Program-made: the position numbers and the translations under genes
Notes under the pieces: generated by a model
Told to the model about the DNA's origin: nothing
Databases searched by the model: none
Seen by the model: the letters and a program-made list of their open reading frames with translations, nothing else
In this document: positions 44,337 to 56,482 of the stretch, in pieces
How the letters are laid out: each line of letters begins with the position of its first letter
How positions within the stretch are numbered: position 1 is the first letter of the stretch
Source: [Phialemoniopsis] sp. UDSM-2020
Taxonomy: Eukaryota > Ascomycota > Sordariomycetes > Thyridiales > Thyridiaceae
NCBI GenBank assembly: GCA_018873225.1
Contig: JAEILZ010000006.1
Coordinates: forward strand, 1,054,001 to 1,118,000
Direction of reading: 5' to 3'
Length of the DNA: 64,000 nt

Positions 44337-45431
44337 TTTCTTAAACAAAAATGGCGATGGAAGTGGCGGTGGCGGTGGTGATGATAATGATGACAGCGAT
44401 GATGAGGGTGGTGGTGTTGGTGATGGCGAGGTGAAGGTGAAAGTGATCAGGTGTTGAATGGGAGGCCAGGGAGATCTTTCTAGACGGAAAAGAGTCCCGT
44501 ACTTGAACTGGGTCCTTTGCCCCCTGCCTACCAAGACCTGACCAGATGATCAAAGCTTCCACAGAGGCGACACTTACAATTTGCCCGAACCTCTCTGCCT
44601 CCATATCAAAGTGCATCTAACGGCCGCCATACAACCTGTACAAATCCGGCTGTACTTTGCTTCTATGTAACATGTAAAAGATGAGATTATGAGCTTGCAG
44701 ATGGCTGTTAGACGTGGCTTAACTACTAAATGTAATCGTATCGAGAATTAATGCATATGGCTTCTAGCAAAACCTTAACCCCTACTCTCTTGAATGTCTC
44801 AGCCGAGAAAGCATCGCTCAAGACAGCTCTTATAAAGCAACCTGGAGCAGTTCTAGCAAAGTCACAGCCAAGATCAGGGTATTCACACACACAGCTTTCG
44901 TATGGCTCTGTTACTATCGCTTTATTCAACGATAGACTCGCAAAGTTTCCAGGACTTCATTGAGGTGGTGATGCCGGGTCTCCTGGAGGACCCAATGTCT
45001 TCCTGGATCCGAGGAAGAATCCAAATAAAGTCCCGGAAACTCGGCCCCACCGCCAAGTCGGAACAAACGTTCTGAGTAGGCGCCGGACGGAGGACATCCC
45101 TGTTCAACCTCTCTCAGCTCTCAGCATAGCTTCTAGGGAAGGCAGAACTGCAAAGTCTTTTAGATGCAGCTCTAGAGGATAGTTTTGTCATCGGGTGAGT
45201 CATTGATCGCGAGGCAAGGCGGTATAGACACTGTTGATCTTTTACTGGGACTGAGTTTGCACAGAACCAAATTTGTATTAATGACTGCACCCCAAAATAA
45301 GCACTCCTCATTCCAACGCTCCCCTTTCCCCGCTCCTCCTCCTCAGCATGCAATATTGGCACCTTTTTGCGCATAGCCACTTTGGAAGGTTTCACAAACT
45401 TGGTCGTGTAAAGGACCAGGCCGGCTCGGAT
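44337..45431. other. Intergenic between paralogs, GGT/GAT-rich leader
   Basis: Immediately upstream of the pair-A start codon (44345-44440) is a run rich in GGTGGTG and GATGATG on the plus strand. A similar GGTGGTGGTGAGGTGATG stretch lies upstream of member 2 at 46174-46200, so duplication included the 5' UTR. The rest has no gene. Confidence 0.45.
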
Positions 45432-46136
45432 CTAGGGACCGGCGAGGCTACGTATTGCCCGTGGCGGCGCAGCAGGCACTGGCAACATTTCTAAGGCTGG
45501 CGTAGGCTGGGACTTGGTCTCGAGGAAGAGGCGGAACATGCTGCTCGGATGGGCAGAGGCCACTGCCCGCTGGACTAGGCTCCGGAGCTGGGCTTCGTCT
45601 AGGTCGCCGCCCTCGAAGACAAGTTTCTGGGAGGCCCACGCCGAGAAATTGTCACCAGCGTGCGCATCGCCCGCGGCGGTGCCGCGAAGTTCAGCCGCGT
45701 TCTCTAGGCCGGACTTTGCCTCGAGGGTAACGCGGAACTTGCTGCTTGCGGGAGCAGAAGTGATTGCCGTCTCGATCGCACTCCAGAGCTTATTGCCATT
45801 CAAATGGTCGCCCTCGACAACACATTTCTGGGAGACCCACGCCGAGCCGACGCCGGTGCCGCGGGCTAGGGGCGCAGCCTGGGATCTGGCCAAGTTGTCG
45901 CCCTTGACGGCGCGTTTTCGAGTGGCCCACGCCCAGCCGTCGTCGGCGGTACCATCGGGGCGGACGAGCTCGACGTGGGTGATCCTATCATCCGCGTCGT
46001 CGGGATCGATCATGTTGAGGGCGAGCCTCTCAATCTTGCGGCGGGCCCTCTCCTCTCTCTTCCGCTCGGAGCGGGCGGAGGCGAGGCCACCGCGACCTCG
46101 GATTCGATCACGGCGACGGGGTTGTTGATCAGCCAT
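45432..46136 (-). CDS. Unknown protein, paralog pair A, member 2 (module repeated)
   Basis: Minus-strand single exon, 234 residues. It begins MADQQPRRRDRIRGRGG with an Arg-rich region and a segment VELVRPDGTADD matching ILRPDGVEAYD of member 1. Two full copies of the pair-A module follow, at residues about 99-142 (AWVSQKCVVEGDHLNGNKL...SAP.SSKFRVTLEAKS) and 167-209 (AWASQKLVFEGGDLDEAQL...SAHPSSMFRLFLETKS). A partial copy lies at 68-84 (WAWATRKRAVKGDNLARSQ). It lacks the C-terminal aromatic/Cys domain of member 1. Function unknown. A very long open frame on the opposite strand is a codon-bias shadow. Confidence 0.68.
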   Translation of the reverse strand: MADQQPRRRDRIRGRGGLASARSERKREERARRKIERLALNMIDPDDADDRITHVELVRPDGTADDGWAWATRKRAVKGDNLARSQAAPLARGTGVGSAWVSQKCVVEGDHLNGNKLWSAIETAITSAPASSKFRVTLEAKSGLENAAELRGTAAGDAHAGDNFSAWASQKLVFEGGDLDEAQLRSLVQRAVASAHPSSMFRLFLETKSQPTPALEMLPVPAAPPRAIRSLAGP

Positions 46137-47027
46137 TATGACCCTTTCAAAATGGCAGTAGTGATTGTGTTGATGGGTGGTGGTGGTGAGGTGATGTGAT
46201 GGCGAGACGTGAGAGGAGAAGCTGCGACACTACAGCTCTAAACATCTGATGGAACAATTTTCCAAAGTCGCTGAGAATGTCTTTGTGGGAGTGAAGACAG
46301 GCAGCTACGGCCCCTCCCGGCCGAGGCTGGGGGCGGATCACGCTGGATGCTCAGTAATTCAACAGGGTGGGACCAGTCTGAAGGCCTTAATTTTGGGATC
46401 AAACAGCTGGTAGTGCTAGGATGGGCGCGACGCAGTAAACAAATCCAGTGCCTCACTACTCTCTAGGGTGTATTATTATCCAGTCAGCTATCTACACCTC
46501 AATATGCATTAACAGGTTTTTAATTGCCGTATAACTCGACTCTGTTCTATTATCATGGTGATTGCTCTGAGCGTGTCAGCTGTTCTTTCACGGACTAGCT
46601 ATCAAAGTTTCCGGGTCTCGGTTTGGTGTAGTTGACTTACTCTCCGTGCTACCCACTTTTTCTACCAGCATCCGGCGAAGAATTCCCGCACAGTTCCGGA
46701 AACATTCCGGCTGAACCACTGAAGCCAGGATAGGTCTGGCAACATGCCCCCCTTTAGGCCGCAAGTTGATAGGAGCTGCTCTACTACTCTTCTGGATGCT
46801 GTACACACCAAACCTCCAGGTCTCTAGCTGCATTTACCTGCAATTTGCGGGCCTTGCCGCCAGAGGGCCATGGCAAGCGTTGACATGTCAAGTATGAAGG
46901 ACAAGCATATCACTCGCATTTTATTCACGGCTTCCACTCATGCTGCCCGATACAGCTTTTCATTGCGCAATCAATATCAGTGCGATACAAGCTGTTCAGT
47001 ATGTATTCAAGACATGATCCCCGTCGT
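46137..47027. other. Intergenic, no gene recognised
   Basis: About 0.9 kb between pair A and pair B. The leader of pair-A member 2 (GGTGGTGGTG) is at its left end. No credible coding frame. Confidence 0.4.
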
Positions 47028-48477
47028 CTACATTGTTTGGAACATCATAGCGTCATGCGGCACGTCCGTAAAGATGGGAAGACCGTCCGGGAACTCCGCC
47101 GGCCCTTCAAAAGAGAGACTTTCCGTGGCAAAGAGCTGCGAAGGGCTTCCATTCAAGGACATATTGGCCTCTGGCATCAGGCTATCGTTGCGCGGCGGAT
47201 CTGTGCTTGATGTGGACGGTCGCCCTGCGCGTCGTGAGGTGGGATTGGCAGCCTGACGTTTCTTTCTCTTCTTGTTCTGTTTCGACATCTCATGATCTCG
47301 TTGCAACCGTTCGTTACTCGCTTCTACCCAGCTCTCGTTGAGCCCGTCGCCTACGACTACATGAACAATTGGGATTAGCACTTGTTGCCAAATATGAGAA
47401 CACCCTGTGATATCATAAAGTGTACCTTCATAGCCAAATCTACGCATAATTTGCTCGTCTGTGAGGTTGGGCATATCGTGTTCCTTGCCCTTCAAATGTA
47501 ACCGGACACCTTTTGGATCATAGAACGGGTGGCTCGTGAAGTGCCGGCAACCACAGATGAGCACAAACCATTTGTTCGTGTGTTCTGGGAGACGGAATAT
47601 GTAGTCGTGTCCCTCGATGGACTCCTTATCGATAGTTTGGGGCTGCTCTGGCCTGTTCGCGGCACGGAATTCAATCCGAGGTCTAGTCTTGCCTCAGAAT
47701 CAGTTCTAAAGTGTTCGGTATCATGCCGAATTGGCGTTTCGATCGTCTTACTAACCGATGATCCGACGACGTTGTACTTCGATCCCTCAGCGAATTCCGT
47801 CATAGATCTCTTGTGAGAAGTCCCTGCGGTGGCGCCTTCATCCAGCGGAAACTTGGACTTGTCTCTTCAGCCCTTAACTTCTCAACCTGCTGCATATATG
47901 TGGAGTGCTGACTTACTCGATCAGAAACCAAAATAACATCATCGTCGTCATGAGCTTGACTCAACAAGGGGGGCTGATAGTCGTGATTGGCGGCAGTGGT
48001 CGTTGTGACATCAATTGGCTGTTGGGATGGGTTGTCCGCCATCGGAGGTTCAGGACGATGGACCGGGACATCGAGGATAGGCAAAGACACCCTTGCGAGC
48101 TCCGCGGCGATGATTCTCGCGGCCACTTCTTTCGAAGTCACCTTGCAAAGTCTCCCCTCGATGTCACGTCGTAACAGCGAAGATTTGGTGTTTTTGAGGA
48201 TAGCATTTTCGTCTCTTTGGCGTTGGTGTTCAGCACGCAATGCGTTCCTCACTTGCTCCTGTGTTTCAATGAAAACCTGTCTGGCTCTCTCCTGCCCTTC
48301 AACCAAACTGTCCATTTCACGTTGCTGTATTTCCGAAGATTCCTGGTCTTGTTTTTGGAGCTGCTCCTTCCCGGCAACGAGGCAGCAATGACACCACTGG
48401 CTGAGGACTTGTTCAGGTTCAAGTTGGTGAGTGATGACACCACCCGTAGTCTTGTCGACGGAGTCATCGATCGACAT
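47028..48477 (-). CDS. Unknown protein, paralog pair B, member 1, with C-x-C...H...H...H domain
   Basis: Minus strand, four exons 47917-48477, 47756-47857, 47426-47687 and 47028-47356, joined to 417 residues. The first exon encodes a predicted coiled-coil (SLVEGQERARQVFIETQEQ) and a Thr/Pro-rich linker. The third exon carries NKWFVLICGCRHF, with Cys266, Cys268, His274, His285 and His291 conserved in the paralog and likely binding a metal. A basic segment (QNKKRKKRQAANPTSRRAGR) follows and may be a nuclear signal. Introns were placed using the paralog: the two downstream introns fall at exactly matching places. Donor GTTAGT of intron 2 is weak. It resembles a loosely defined set of fungal proteins with W-[FY]-V-L-x-C...H domains, but I cannot name a family. 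Confidence 0.65.
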
Positions 48478-50761
48478 CTTTGGATCGTCCCGACTGTTGT
48501 TCGATTGCAGAGGTTCTGGAGAAACGAGATGGGCAACATGAAAAGAAGAGTCTCTGCATGCCGAAGGCAGTAAACACCTGTGCTGAATATCGATATCAGA
48601 GTACGTGAGGGGTCGTGGATTGGTCCTTTAAATAAATCGAATAAGTTCGCAATTCAACAACAAAGATTTGTATCAAATGGCCTGAAGGTGAGCCAATGAA
48701 CCGGAGGAAAACGTGACACGGGACGATGTGTCCAGATCTGTCCTTGATGCTCGCACATGTGCGCCAGCGAAGTTCATGTTATCCAGGAGTTCAGAAGCAC
48801 CTCAACAAGATGTAGCAATCAGAAAAAACGAAACGAGAAGATCATGCAGATGAGTTCATCAGCCAAGAATATCCTTAATCTTCATGTAATGGCGCGCAAA
48901 AAGCAAATATGGTGCGCGGACCGATGATCGACTATACAGGGGTACCCAGGAACCCCGGCTTCGCTCTAATCACTCTCACATAGCCCCAGATAGGTACTCG
49001 ATATGATCATTGCGCAATATGGTGAGTAATATTTGTGTTGTGTCATGTCTTGGCCATTGATGGCCGACCATCAAGGGTCTGGACTGTCGAAGACTGCATT
49101 GACTCCCTCCCACACCTTTGGCTCTCCGTAATACCTCAGTCACCTTCTCCCTTCCCAGGTAAGCATTTGACAGTGCTCCACTGCCTCTATCAAGCTTGGC
49201 TTGCATTAGTTTCGTGCTGTTAGGTCCGGGGGATGCTTGTAAGACCGGTGCTGGTATCATCCAGGCGCAGCCTCCGATGGCTGCACATGCAGGCGGTGAC
49301 GATGAGCAATGAGACTAGAGGGTTACAGGCTCTTTTCATCTCTCACCTGGTATGCATCATGCGTGTAAACAAATGAGGGCATGTTGTAGCTGGCGATCCA
49401 CACCTCACCCGGGCCGTCACCAGCTAGTTTTACCTTACAACGATCCAGAGCCAATGGGTCCCCACCACCACAAGACAGCTGATCCCAGTCTGAAAGGACG
49501 TTTTGTTGTTCTTCATAACCTATGAGACAAGCGCAATCGATTCGTAGCCGGTATCAGCTACATCAAACATGGGATATGACATTGCCTAGGGGGTTTGACC
49601 GACTCTACTTGTACGCGTGACTCATTCGTCAGGTACACATCTATGGCTTCTTGAGGAAGACAAAAAGATGACTCATAGTCGTCGAAGATAAAAACATCAT
49701 GTTTTGGGCTGCATCATCACATCATCGTTCTTTCGCATCATAACATCATCGCCAGTCCGCGGAAGGGTTGTTTGCGAGTTGGGGCTGAATTTTGTGAACT
49801 ACAGAGCAGCACGCCTATCCCTGCACAAAGCTCATGGCGTCAATTGTGAAGATCGAATTTTCCAACAGATCGGGAGGAGCAAATCATTCTCGAGCCGTTC
49901 AGATTCAGACCTGCCAACAACAGTCTGAACGGGTGAGACACCCTGGCAGGAAAATTTTTCATTCTTCCTACCGGCCGGGGTTCGCTGGCTTGTTTCCGCC
50001 TGCAAGCCACCCGGCTAGGATAATTAGGCCAGCCGACTGGCAGAGACGCAACCTGGAGATAAGACTGATCATCTTACAGCGTACAAAATGATCCTGGCAA
50101 GCACCATTCGTCTCCACAATCAGGCTGAGGACGGATACCAGATCTTCGGACAAACCCCGAGATTTGACGTTCAGCTTTGGGGAACTAAGAATCTGAATTT
50201 GCAAGGATACCCTTGACGTAACTACTTGCGTTATCTCGCAAAAAGTGAAAGGGGGTTTCGACCAGCCACCCTGGTTAACTTAGAGGTTGGCCTCCGGCAT
50301 CAAGTGTAATGCAGCACCGCTCGGGATGCATCCGCGGCGATTAAGCGAACAGCTTGGAACGTAACTCACTCTTTGTCAGAGTTTTCTGAGCTAGGTCTGG
50401 CCCAGCCATTCCCAATAATTCTCGTGTCTTTGCGTAGCGCTCGCACATTTTGCCACGAGTCTGTGAGCAGTCTCCGCCTATTGTCTCCTCCCCAGGAAGC
50501 CGAGGGAGACTTAGATACAAACACATCAACAAATATGAGAGAGAAATAACAGACAAAGAGAATTGGGCCAGACAAGAAGAGGATGAGGAGTCTAGTTGGG
50601 GCACGCCCAAGTTAAGCAGAGAGCAAACACAGCAAACAGCGCCACAAGCAACGTCATGTTATCATGTTGCCAAAAAGTCCTCGACAAACGAACAGTGTCT
50701 CAATTGTGAAATGAATATGAATTCGTGATCTCGTCTGAACATAAAAGCATAAACTGTCCAA
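48478..50761. other. Intergenic, no gene recognised
   Basis: 2.3 kb between pair-B members with only short frames. A CATCATCACATCATCG-like repeat is at 49710-49755. The left end is the promoter of member 1, the right end the 3' UTR of member 2. Confidence 0.4.
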
Positions 50762-52137
50762 TCATTTACGACCTACACTTGAAATAGGGGGAAGGTCATC
50801 ATCATCAGAGTCCTCCAGAACGTCCGAGATGACGATGGCCGACGACGAAGCTGATGGTGGCCCCGCAGGAATGTCGCCGCTGACCGACATGGGCGCTTCA
50901 GGCACAGCGGTCGGAGCGCGGAGTGTCTCAGAGCTGGCCGCTCGAAGGCGCTCTGGCCTACGCCTCACCGGGGTGGTAATCTTGCCGCGGCGCTTCTTGG
51001 TCAGGCTTACATTCTCCTTTGCTCGCTTCTCCTTCAGCATCTCATTGCTGCGCTTCGCAAACGCTTCATCGGCATCCACGACTAGTCAGACATTAGCAAT
51101 TAGTTGCTGCGCTCCATGACATCACCCTATGATAGTATCTTACCTTCAGCGCCATACCGATTGATGAGTTCGTCGTGCGACATGCCGGGAGTGTATCGAT
51201 GTGACCCTTTATTCTTGAGATGAGCCTCGATACCCCAGCCGGCACAGTAGAGCGGATGTCGAACGAAGTGCTTGTCTCGGCAGCCACATTTGAACACAAA
51301 CCACTTGTTTCCGTAGCTTACGACGTAGTCAATGCCTTCGACATCATGCTTCATGACTGTCTGATGGGAGATGTTCCGCCTGTCGGCTGGGGCTTGACGA
51401 TAACGAGTCTTGGAAGCACGACGAGGCGTCAGTGAAGGTGGTCACATAGGGGAAACAGCGCCATGACGCACCATTGTACCCATCAGTTCAAAGTTTTGGC
51501 CTGATGCTTCTGCCGTTCTCGGTCTCTTGGAGGGGGTTTCGACGGTGCTCAGATCCGGTGATTGTGGGCGTTTGGCCTTGACATACGAATCAGTAGCTGT
51601 CCCTCCCGGATGTCAGCAAATACTTACTGGAGAAGGAGTCGAAGGAGTCTCAACGTCTGCAGTCACTGCAGTCACTGCTGCACTGGCAGTAGCGATAGGC
51701 TCGTTATGTCGATCATCCTCTGGAGGAGGGGTTGATGGTGTCTGCGATGCAAGATTGGCGGTGTCTGGCTGCGCAATGGGTTCAACACTCCACGGGGCAT
51801 TCGAGAATTTTGATGAGAGTTCCGCCATTATCTTGGTAGCTGTCTCCTCTGGTAGATTCGCACCGAGAAGGTCTTGAAAGATGCTGTCCTGGCCTTCCGA
51901 GAACCTTGCTCGACATATTTTCTGTTCATCTCGACGTGCCCGCTCCTGACCGGCTATGAACTCATTGTAGCTGGTCGAAATCAAGCCGTCAATCTCCTTC
52001 AACTTTCCGTGGCATGCATCGTAGGAGGTCTGATGAAGCTGTCGCTTCAAAACTTCGGAGAACGACGCCGTGTGGGTGGATGCGGGAGAGGAGCAAGGAC
52101 TGGGCATATGGTAGATGGACCGATCTTCTCCAGCCAT
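50762..52137 (-). CDS. Unknown protein, paralog pair B, member 2, with C-x-C...H...H...H domain
   Basis: Minus strand, four exons 51628-52137, 51472-51576, 51144-51408 and 50762-51081, 399 residues. The N-terminus is Ser/Pro-rich, then a helical segment EFIAGQERARRDEQ matching EGQERARQ of member 1. A Thr/Pro-rich linker carries TAVTADVETPSTPSP. The domain GNKWFVFKCGCRDKHF has Cys246, Cys248, His256, His268 and His275. The C-terminus has basic KKRRGKITTPVRRRPERLRA and an acidic end (EDSDDDDLPP). All three introns match those of member 1 in position and phase. The predicted start MAGEDRSIYHM is the first ATG in the frame. Function unknown; nucleic-acid or chromatin binding is a guess from the basic/acidic tails. 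Confidence 0.68.
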
Positions 52138-54371
52138 CTTTTGTGTCTGGGGAGAGCAGAGGTCGCACCAGGCAGGAGGAACAAGAAAACAAGAGTATTC
52201 TATGAAGACTTGGTTTGGGGAGGAGCACTTTTGTAATGTATGAAAGCAAATGAGAAGACCAAAAGATGTCAAAACCAGAGACAAGCACACTTGGAGAGTC
52301 TGGGGGCTGGTAGAACGAGAAAGCTTTGGGAGTGAATCAAGGCAGAGGGTGTGCAGGATGAAAATGCAAGCAGCATCAAGACTTGGGCTGGACGATACCG
52401 CTTGGCTCGCCGATTCTCACCCTCTTTTGAAATGCCAATAGCAGAAGATTTCACTTTGGTGTTTGAGTAATAGATAGCAGCAATTCTGCTCGTTCTCAAT
52501 TTCAAGCAATTGGACGGGCGAAGGAGAGTGATATGGGAAGTGGGCAAATGTCCCAGATTCTGCAGGTCTGGGACTCTTCTCATTCCCTCTTCTTCTGCCC
52601 TCTTCCTCTCCTCTGTCTTGATTTTCCCATTCACTTTTTGCTGGAATGGTGTGTGAGTGTGTGTGGCTGGTTTTGGTCGCGGCCCGCAGTAGCAGTGTCG
52701 TTGGTGCAGGGATGTTGCCAGAATTCAAGCAGAGGGGGGTTCCGTATCGATTCGAGCCAGCCAAGAAATGGAAGGAATGGCAGGCGTCTTGTGACCGCTG
52801 CGGTGACTCATTCCTAATCGTCTCTTCGATTTAATGATTCTGTTTTTTTTGCTTGTGTTTTTGGCCATGTACTCGATCCCTCATGCACCGTGCCGTGTAG
52901 CCGCTATCTGGAGGGACCCAGATGTGCGCGCGCGCGCTCCGCTCGTGATCAAAAGCCAGTACTTTTTAGACGCCGTCTTCCATCCCCCCCGCAGCAAGTG
53001 GGCAGTGCGACTATGCGCCCATGAACAAGTTCACCTGGGCGCTTAACGGATCCATGTCATGTCCTGCAAGACTAGAGGCCTCCCCAATTCTTGCATTGAT
53101 ATCTGAATGGATTTCGGAGGCGCAGGGTCAATTTCAAAATACTTTACACAGCAGAGTTTGTTCAATTTGGGTCACACCATGCTGGAGGACCCGTTTCGAA
53201 ATACGAATGGCAAGGCAGACTAGACAAACTTTTCTCCCATTTCGTAGTTCTCCTCCTCCCTTGACGGACTTCTGAATATTGCAAATCTTTCCGAGATCAT
53301 TGACATGTGTTACACAACCAGCGACTCTCCAAGGATTGGCATCAAAAGCATTTGATGAGGACACTACCCCCAATGCTACTGTGTAAACCATGCTTGAATA
53401 GAGCTCGAATGCTCAGTTCAATGCTCAAACTCGTCAATTTCTTATCTCTTGGAAGTCCAGTTCACATGTCAAGGCTGTAGACTTTTTACTACACGTGCTC
53501 TTTTCTTTCCCGGCAGATTGATTCACTGCCCAAAGAGTAAGCGGACGACTACAAGCTGCACGACGTCAACTTTGCTTTTTTTTTTCCATTGTAAGACGTA
53601 ATCAGGATGATGGATTGGATGTCCAGAGCTTGATCACTGTTCATAGATTCGCTGTACTAATACAGGACGGTACCTTTTGGTAGTTAGTGACCAGGTCCAT
53701 TAATCTATTGAAAAACAAAGTAGAGGGAGAAGATGGTAAGTAGTTTTTTTTTTTTAATAAAATTGCCTAACCACAAGAAGCAACAATGCTATGGATAAAG
53801 AGTAAGGAGAACATACCTCAGGTGAAAAGGAGGAAACAGTCGGGGCTTCCGAACGAATCGCAACAACCGGGGAACATCACCGGGCAGCCGTTAGGGATCC
53901 GTAGATTCTAAGCTCCCCACTTTCAAAGGTGAAGAGGATCTCGATTCACGATAGAGACCTTCTACAGATCACACTGCAGGTACCAAACGGTCACTGTACT
54001 TTCCTTTGATCTAGCGGGCCGGCTCGATGCGGCCGCGTGGGGAAGCTCAATCAGCTTTCGGAATTCATCCGCCCTCTCCCAGCCACATGGTTGCCTTACA
54101 GGCAGCAATGTCGACTTCGAAGCAAATTTTCATGCCCCTTTTACCCCTTGCACCTTTGACGAAATCGGATTGATGGCAATGGTGCCCATTTTCTCAGCAG
54201 CTGCGCATATCTCCAGAAACATGAAAGATCTTTTCGTATCTATCAGAAGATGAAAACAGGCCTAACGCTATTGATGATTTATATTGATGTCATATCTGGG
54301 TTCATTCTCCTAAGGCTCTCTTCAATCTACTCTACCAATGACGCTTTCGTAGTTTATGTAAGCCACACACC
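52138..54371. other. Long intergenic region with poly-T tracts
   Basis: 2.2 kb without a recognisable gene. Homopolymer T tracts occur at 53576-53585 and 53744-53755, and TCTTC-rich stretches around 52560-52610. It separates the paralog block from the arylsulfatase. Confidence 0.45.
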
Positions 54372-56482
54372 CTAGCCAATCCACTCGAACCAGATTGGCT
54401 CCTCCAACTGTGAGTCGAGCGACCGCTTCTGCTGCGTCGAGTTCGGTTTACCGGCGATCTCATCATCCGTGAGTACATGCGCGTTCCTCATCACGTCGTC
54501 GATCGTAGCGTGTCGCTGCTCCGGTGTGCCGTACTCCCCAGTGCTCATGAGCACCGCCTTGCCGATCGGCTTCTCCCAGCCGACGGGCGTCGCGCGGTGG
54601 GCCCGACCCAGGCCGCCGTTGCCATTGTCCGGCAGGGGAGGGTAGTACGGCTGCTCGTTGTCAATGTTCTGCACGTCGAGGCACTCCTTGAAGTGCACCT
54701 TGGGGAACTTGGCGAAGAAGGCGTCGTACTTGGCGTCCATGGCCTGCTTCAGCGACACGATCTCGTTGGGGCGGTCGTTGGGCTGCAGGAGGCCCCACGG
54801 CTGCCGGCAGGTGCCCGCCTCGCAGGACTTGGTGACGAGCAGGATGGCGTTGAGCCGGTTGAGGAGCTGCTGGACCTCCGGGGTGGGGTTCAGGGCCAGG
54901 TTCGTGAGCTCGTAGGGGTCCTTGGCCGTGTTGTAGAGCTCGATCTCGCCCGTGCACCAGTAAGAGTAGAGCCACGACTCATCTGAGCCTACAATGCGCA
55001 GAGTCTTGTAGCTGTTCGTCTTGAAGGGGACGCCCAGCTCGGCGGCGTTGGGGGCCTCGACGATGCAGATGCCCCAAAACTCCACGTTGAGTGTCTCCTT
55101 GGCGTTGCCACCGCCGTTGCCGTCTCCGGTAGAGCATTCAGGATCATGCCACTGCTGGAGGAGACTCTGTCCGTCGAAGAACGAGGGCCACTTCTCCTGC
55201 GGAACACCAGCAATGTCCAGGAAGGTAGGAGCAAGGTCTAGATGAGCACCGGGGATCTTTGACGTGATGTTTTTGGGGACACCCGGACCGCGCACGAAGA
55301 ACGGAAGGTTGGAGTCCTCGGCATAAAAGGTAGCTTTACCGGCGGGGACGCGGTGTGTGCCGACCTTGTATCCGTTGTCGCTCGTGAATATGATGTAGGT
55401 GTTGTCGAGGATGCCCTTCTTCTCGAGGTAGTTGATGACGTCCTCCATGATCTCATCAACACCCTGGAGACCACGGATACGCTGCCGGTAGGCGTAGTCA
55501 GCTCTCTCAATGACAGATTCGTTCATGACGGGCAAGGTCGGCAGCCAACTACCCTTTTGCTTTTGAAACTCGTCGGAGGGGTTGAAGTTGGGGTTGCGTG
55601 GTGCGGTAGCATCCTCGAAATTGTGTGCATGACGAGCCAGGGGCACAGTCGCCTGGAGGTTGTTCTGCACGTGTGGGGATGAAGGTGCGAGTACGAACAG
55701 GAAGGGCTTTTCCTGGGCAGTGAGATGGTCGAGGCGGTCGAGACTATCGAGGATTAGCACGGGACACCGTCTTGGCAACTGATATTGTACTCCTTACGCT
55801 TTGGCTCGAATGACATCTGACTGATGGAAGCCTCTGTACCAGATGGGCTTGCCTCCGTTGATGGACGTGACTGGGGTGTTGAAGATCTGGTTGTAAGGGT
55901 CGACCTGGGTTTGGTGTTGATTAGTTGATGATTTTGTATCATTACGCCTCAGACCTGGAACAGCTTACGAGAGCATCTACGTAGTCCCATCCCTTGGGTG
56001 CTTGGAAATAGTTGTTCAATCCGTAGCCATTGAGAAATTTGCCAATGTCTAAACATGGCCATGTCAGTGACTAAGACGTCGACCAGAACTGGCATTGACC
56101 TACACTCGGTTCGGTAACCAGCGGCATTCATCCAGTGCGGTATGTAGTCGAGATCCAACTTGCTTGCCACGAACTTGTCGTAATTACCACCGGGCGCACT
56201 GACATGCGTGACGTTGGTGTTGTGGACCATCTGACCCCTCATGAAGCTGGCTCGGCTGGGGCAGCAGTTGGCCGTGGTGGCGTAGTGGTTCACAAACTCG
56301 ACACCCTTGGCCTTGATCTCCCGCTGCAGCACATCCTGGTAGTCTGTTGAGCCTAGACGGTAGTCCTGGTCATCGGTCATGATGAAAATGATGTTGGGGC
56401 GCTTGTCCGGATGCGGCTGGCAGTCCCGGGCACTCGCTGTGGCCGCCAGGAGCGCGCCTGACAGGATTGCAGAAGCCTTCAT
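54372..56482 (-). CDS. Secreted arylsulfatase
   Basis: Minus strand, four exons 56104-56482, 55969-56048, 55798-55904 and 54372-55743, 645 residues. A signal peptide (MKASAILSGALLAATASA) is followed by NIIFIMTDDQD, whose Asp pair binds Ca2+. The sulfatase signature TTANCCPSRASFMRG at about residues 69-83 contains Cys73 in C-x-P-S-R, the residue oxidised to formylglycine. Further conserved parts are YIGKFLNGYG, GWDYVDAL, KPFLFVLAPSSPH, TYIIFTSDNGY and DLAPTFLDIAG. The enzyme hydrolyses aryl sulfate esters outside the cell, releasing sulfate; the physiological substrate may be a phenolic sulfate. It lies next to the aromatic-catabolism genes, which is compatible with feeding them phenols. The formylglycine-generating enzyme is not in the window. 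Confidence 0.93.

Noticed and set aside
44926..45074. Short open stretch that could be a third pair-A or B relic
   Set aside because: No start codon and no match to the shared modules; likely chance.
45514..46128. Plus-strand frame opposite pair-A member 2
   Set aside because: Same reason; the minus strand has the repeats and the paralog, so that is the coding strand.
53576..53755. Poly-T tracts as possible retroelement tails
   Set aside because: No target-site duplication or element body was visible beside them.
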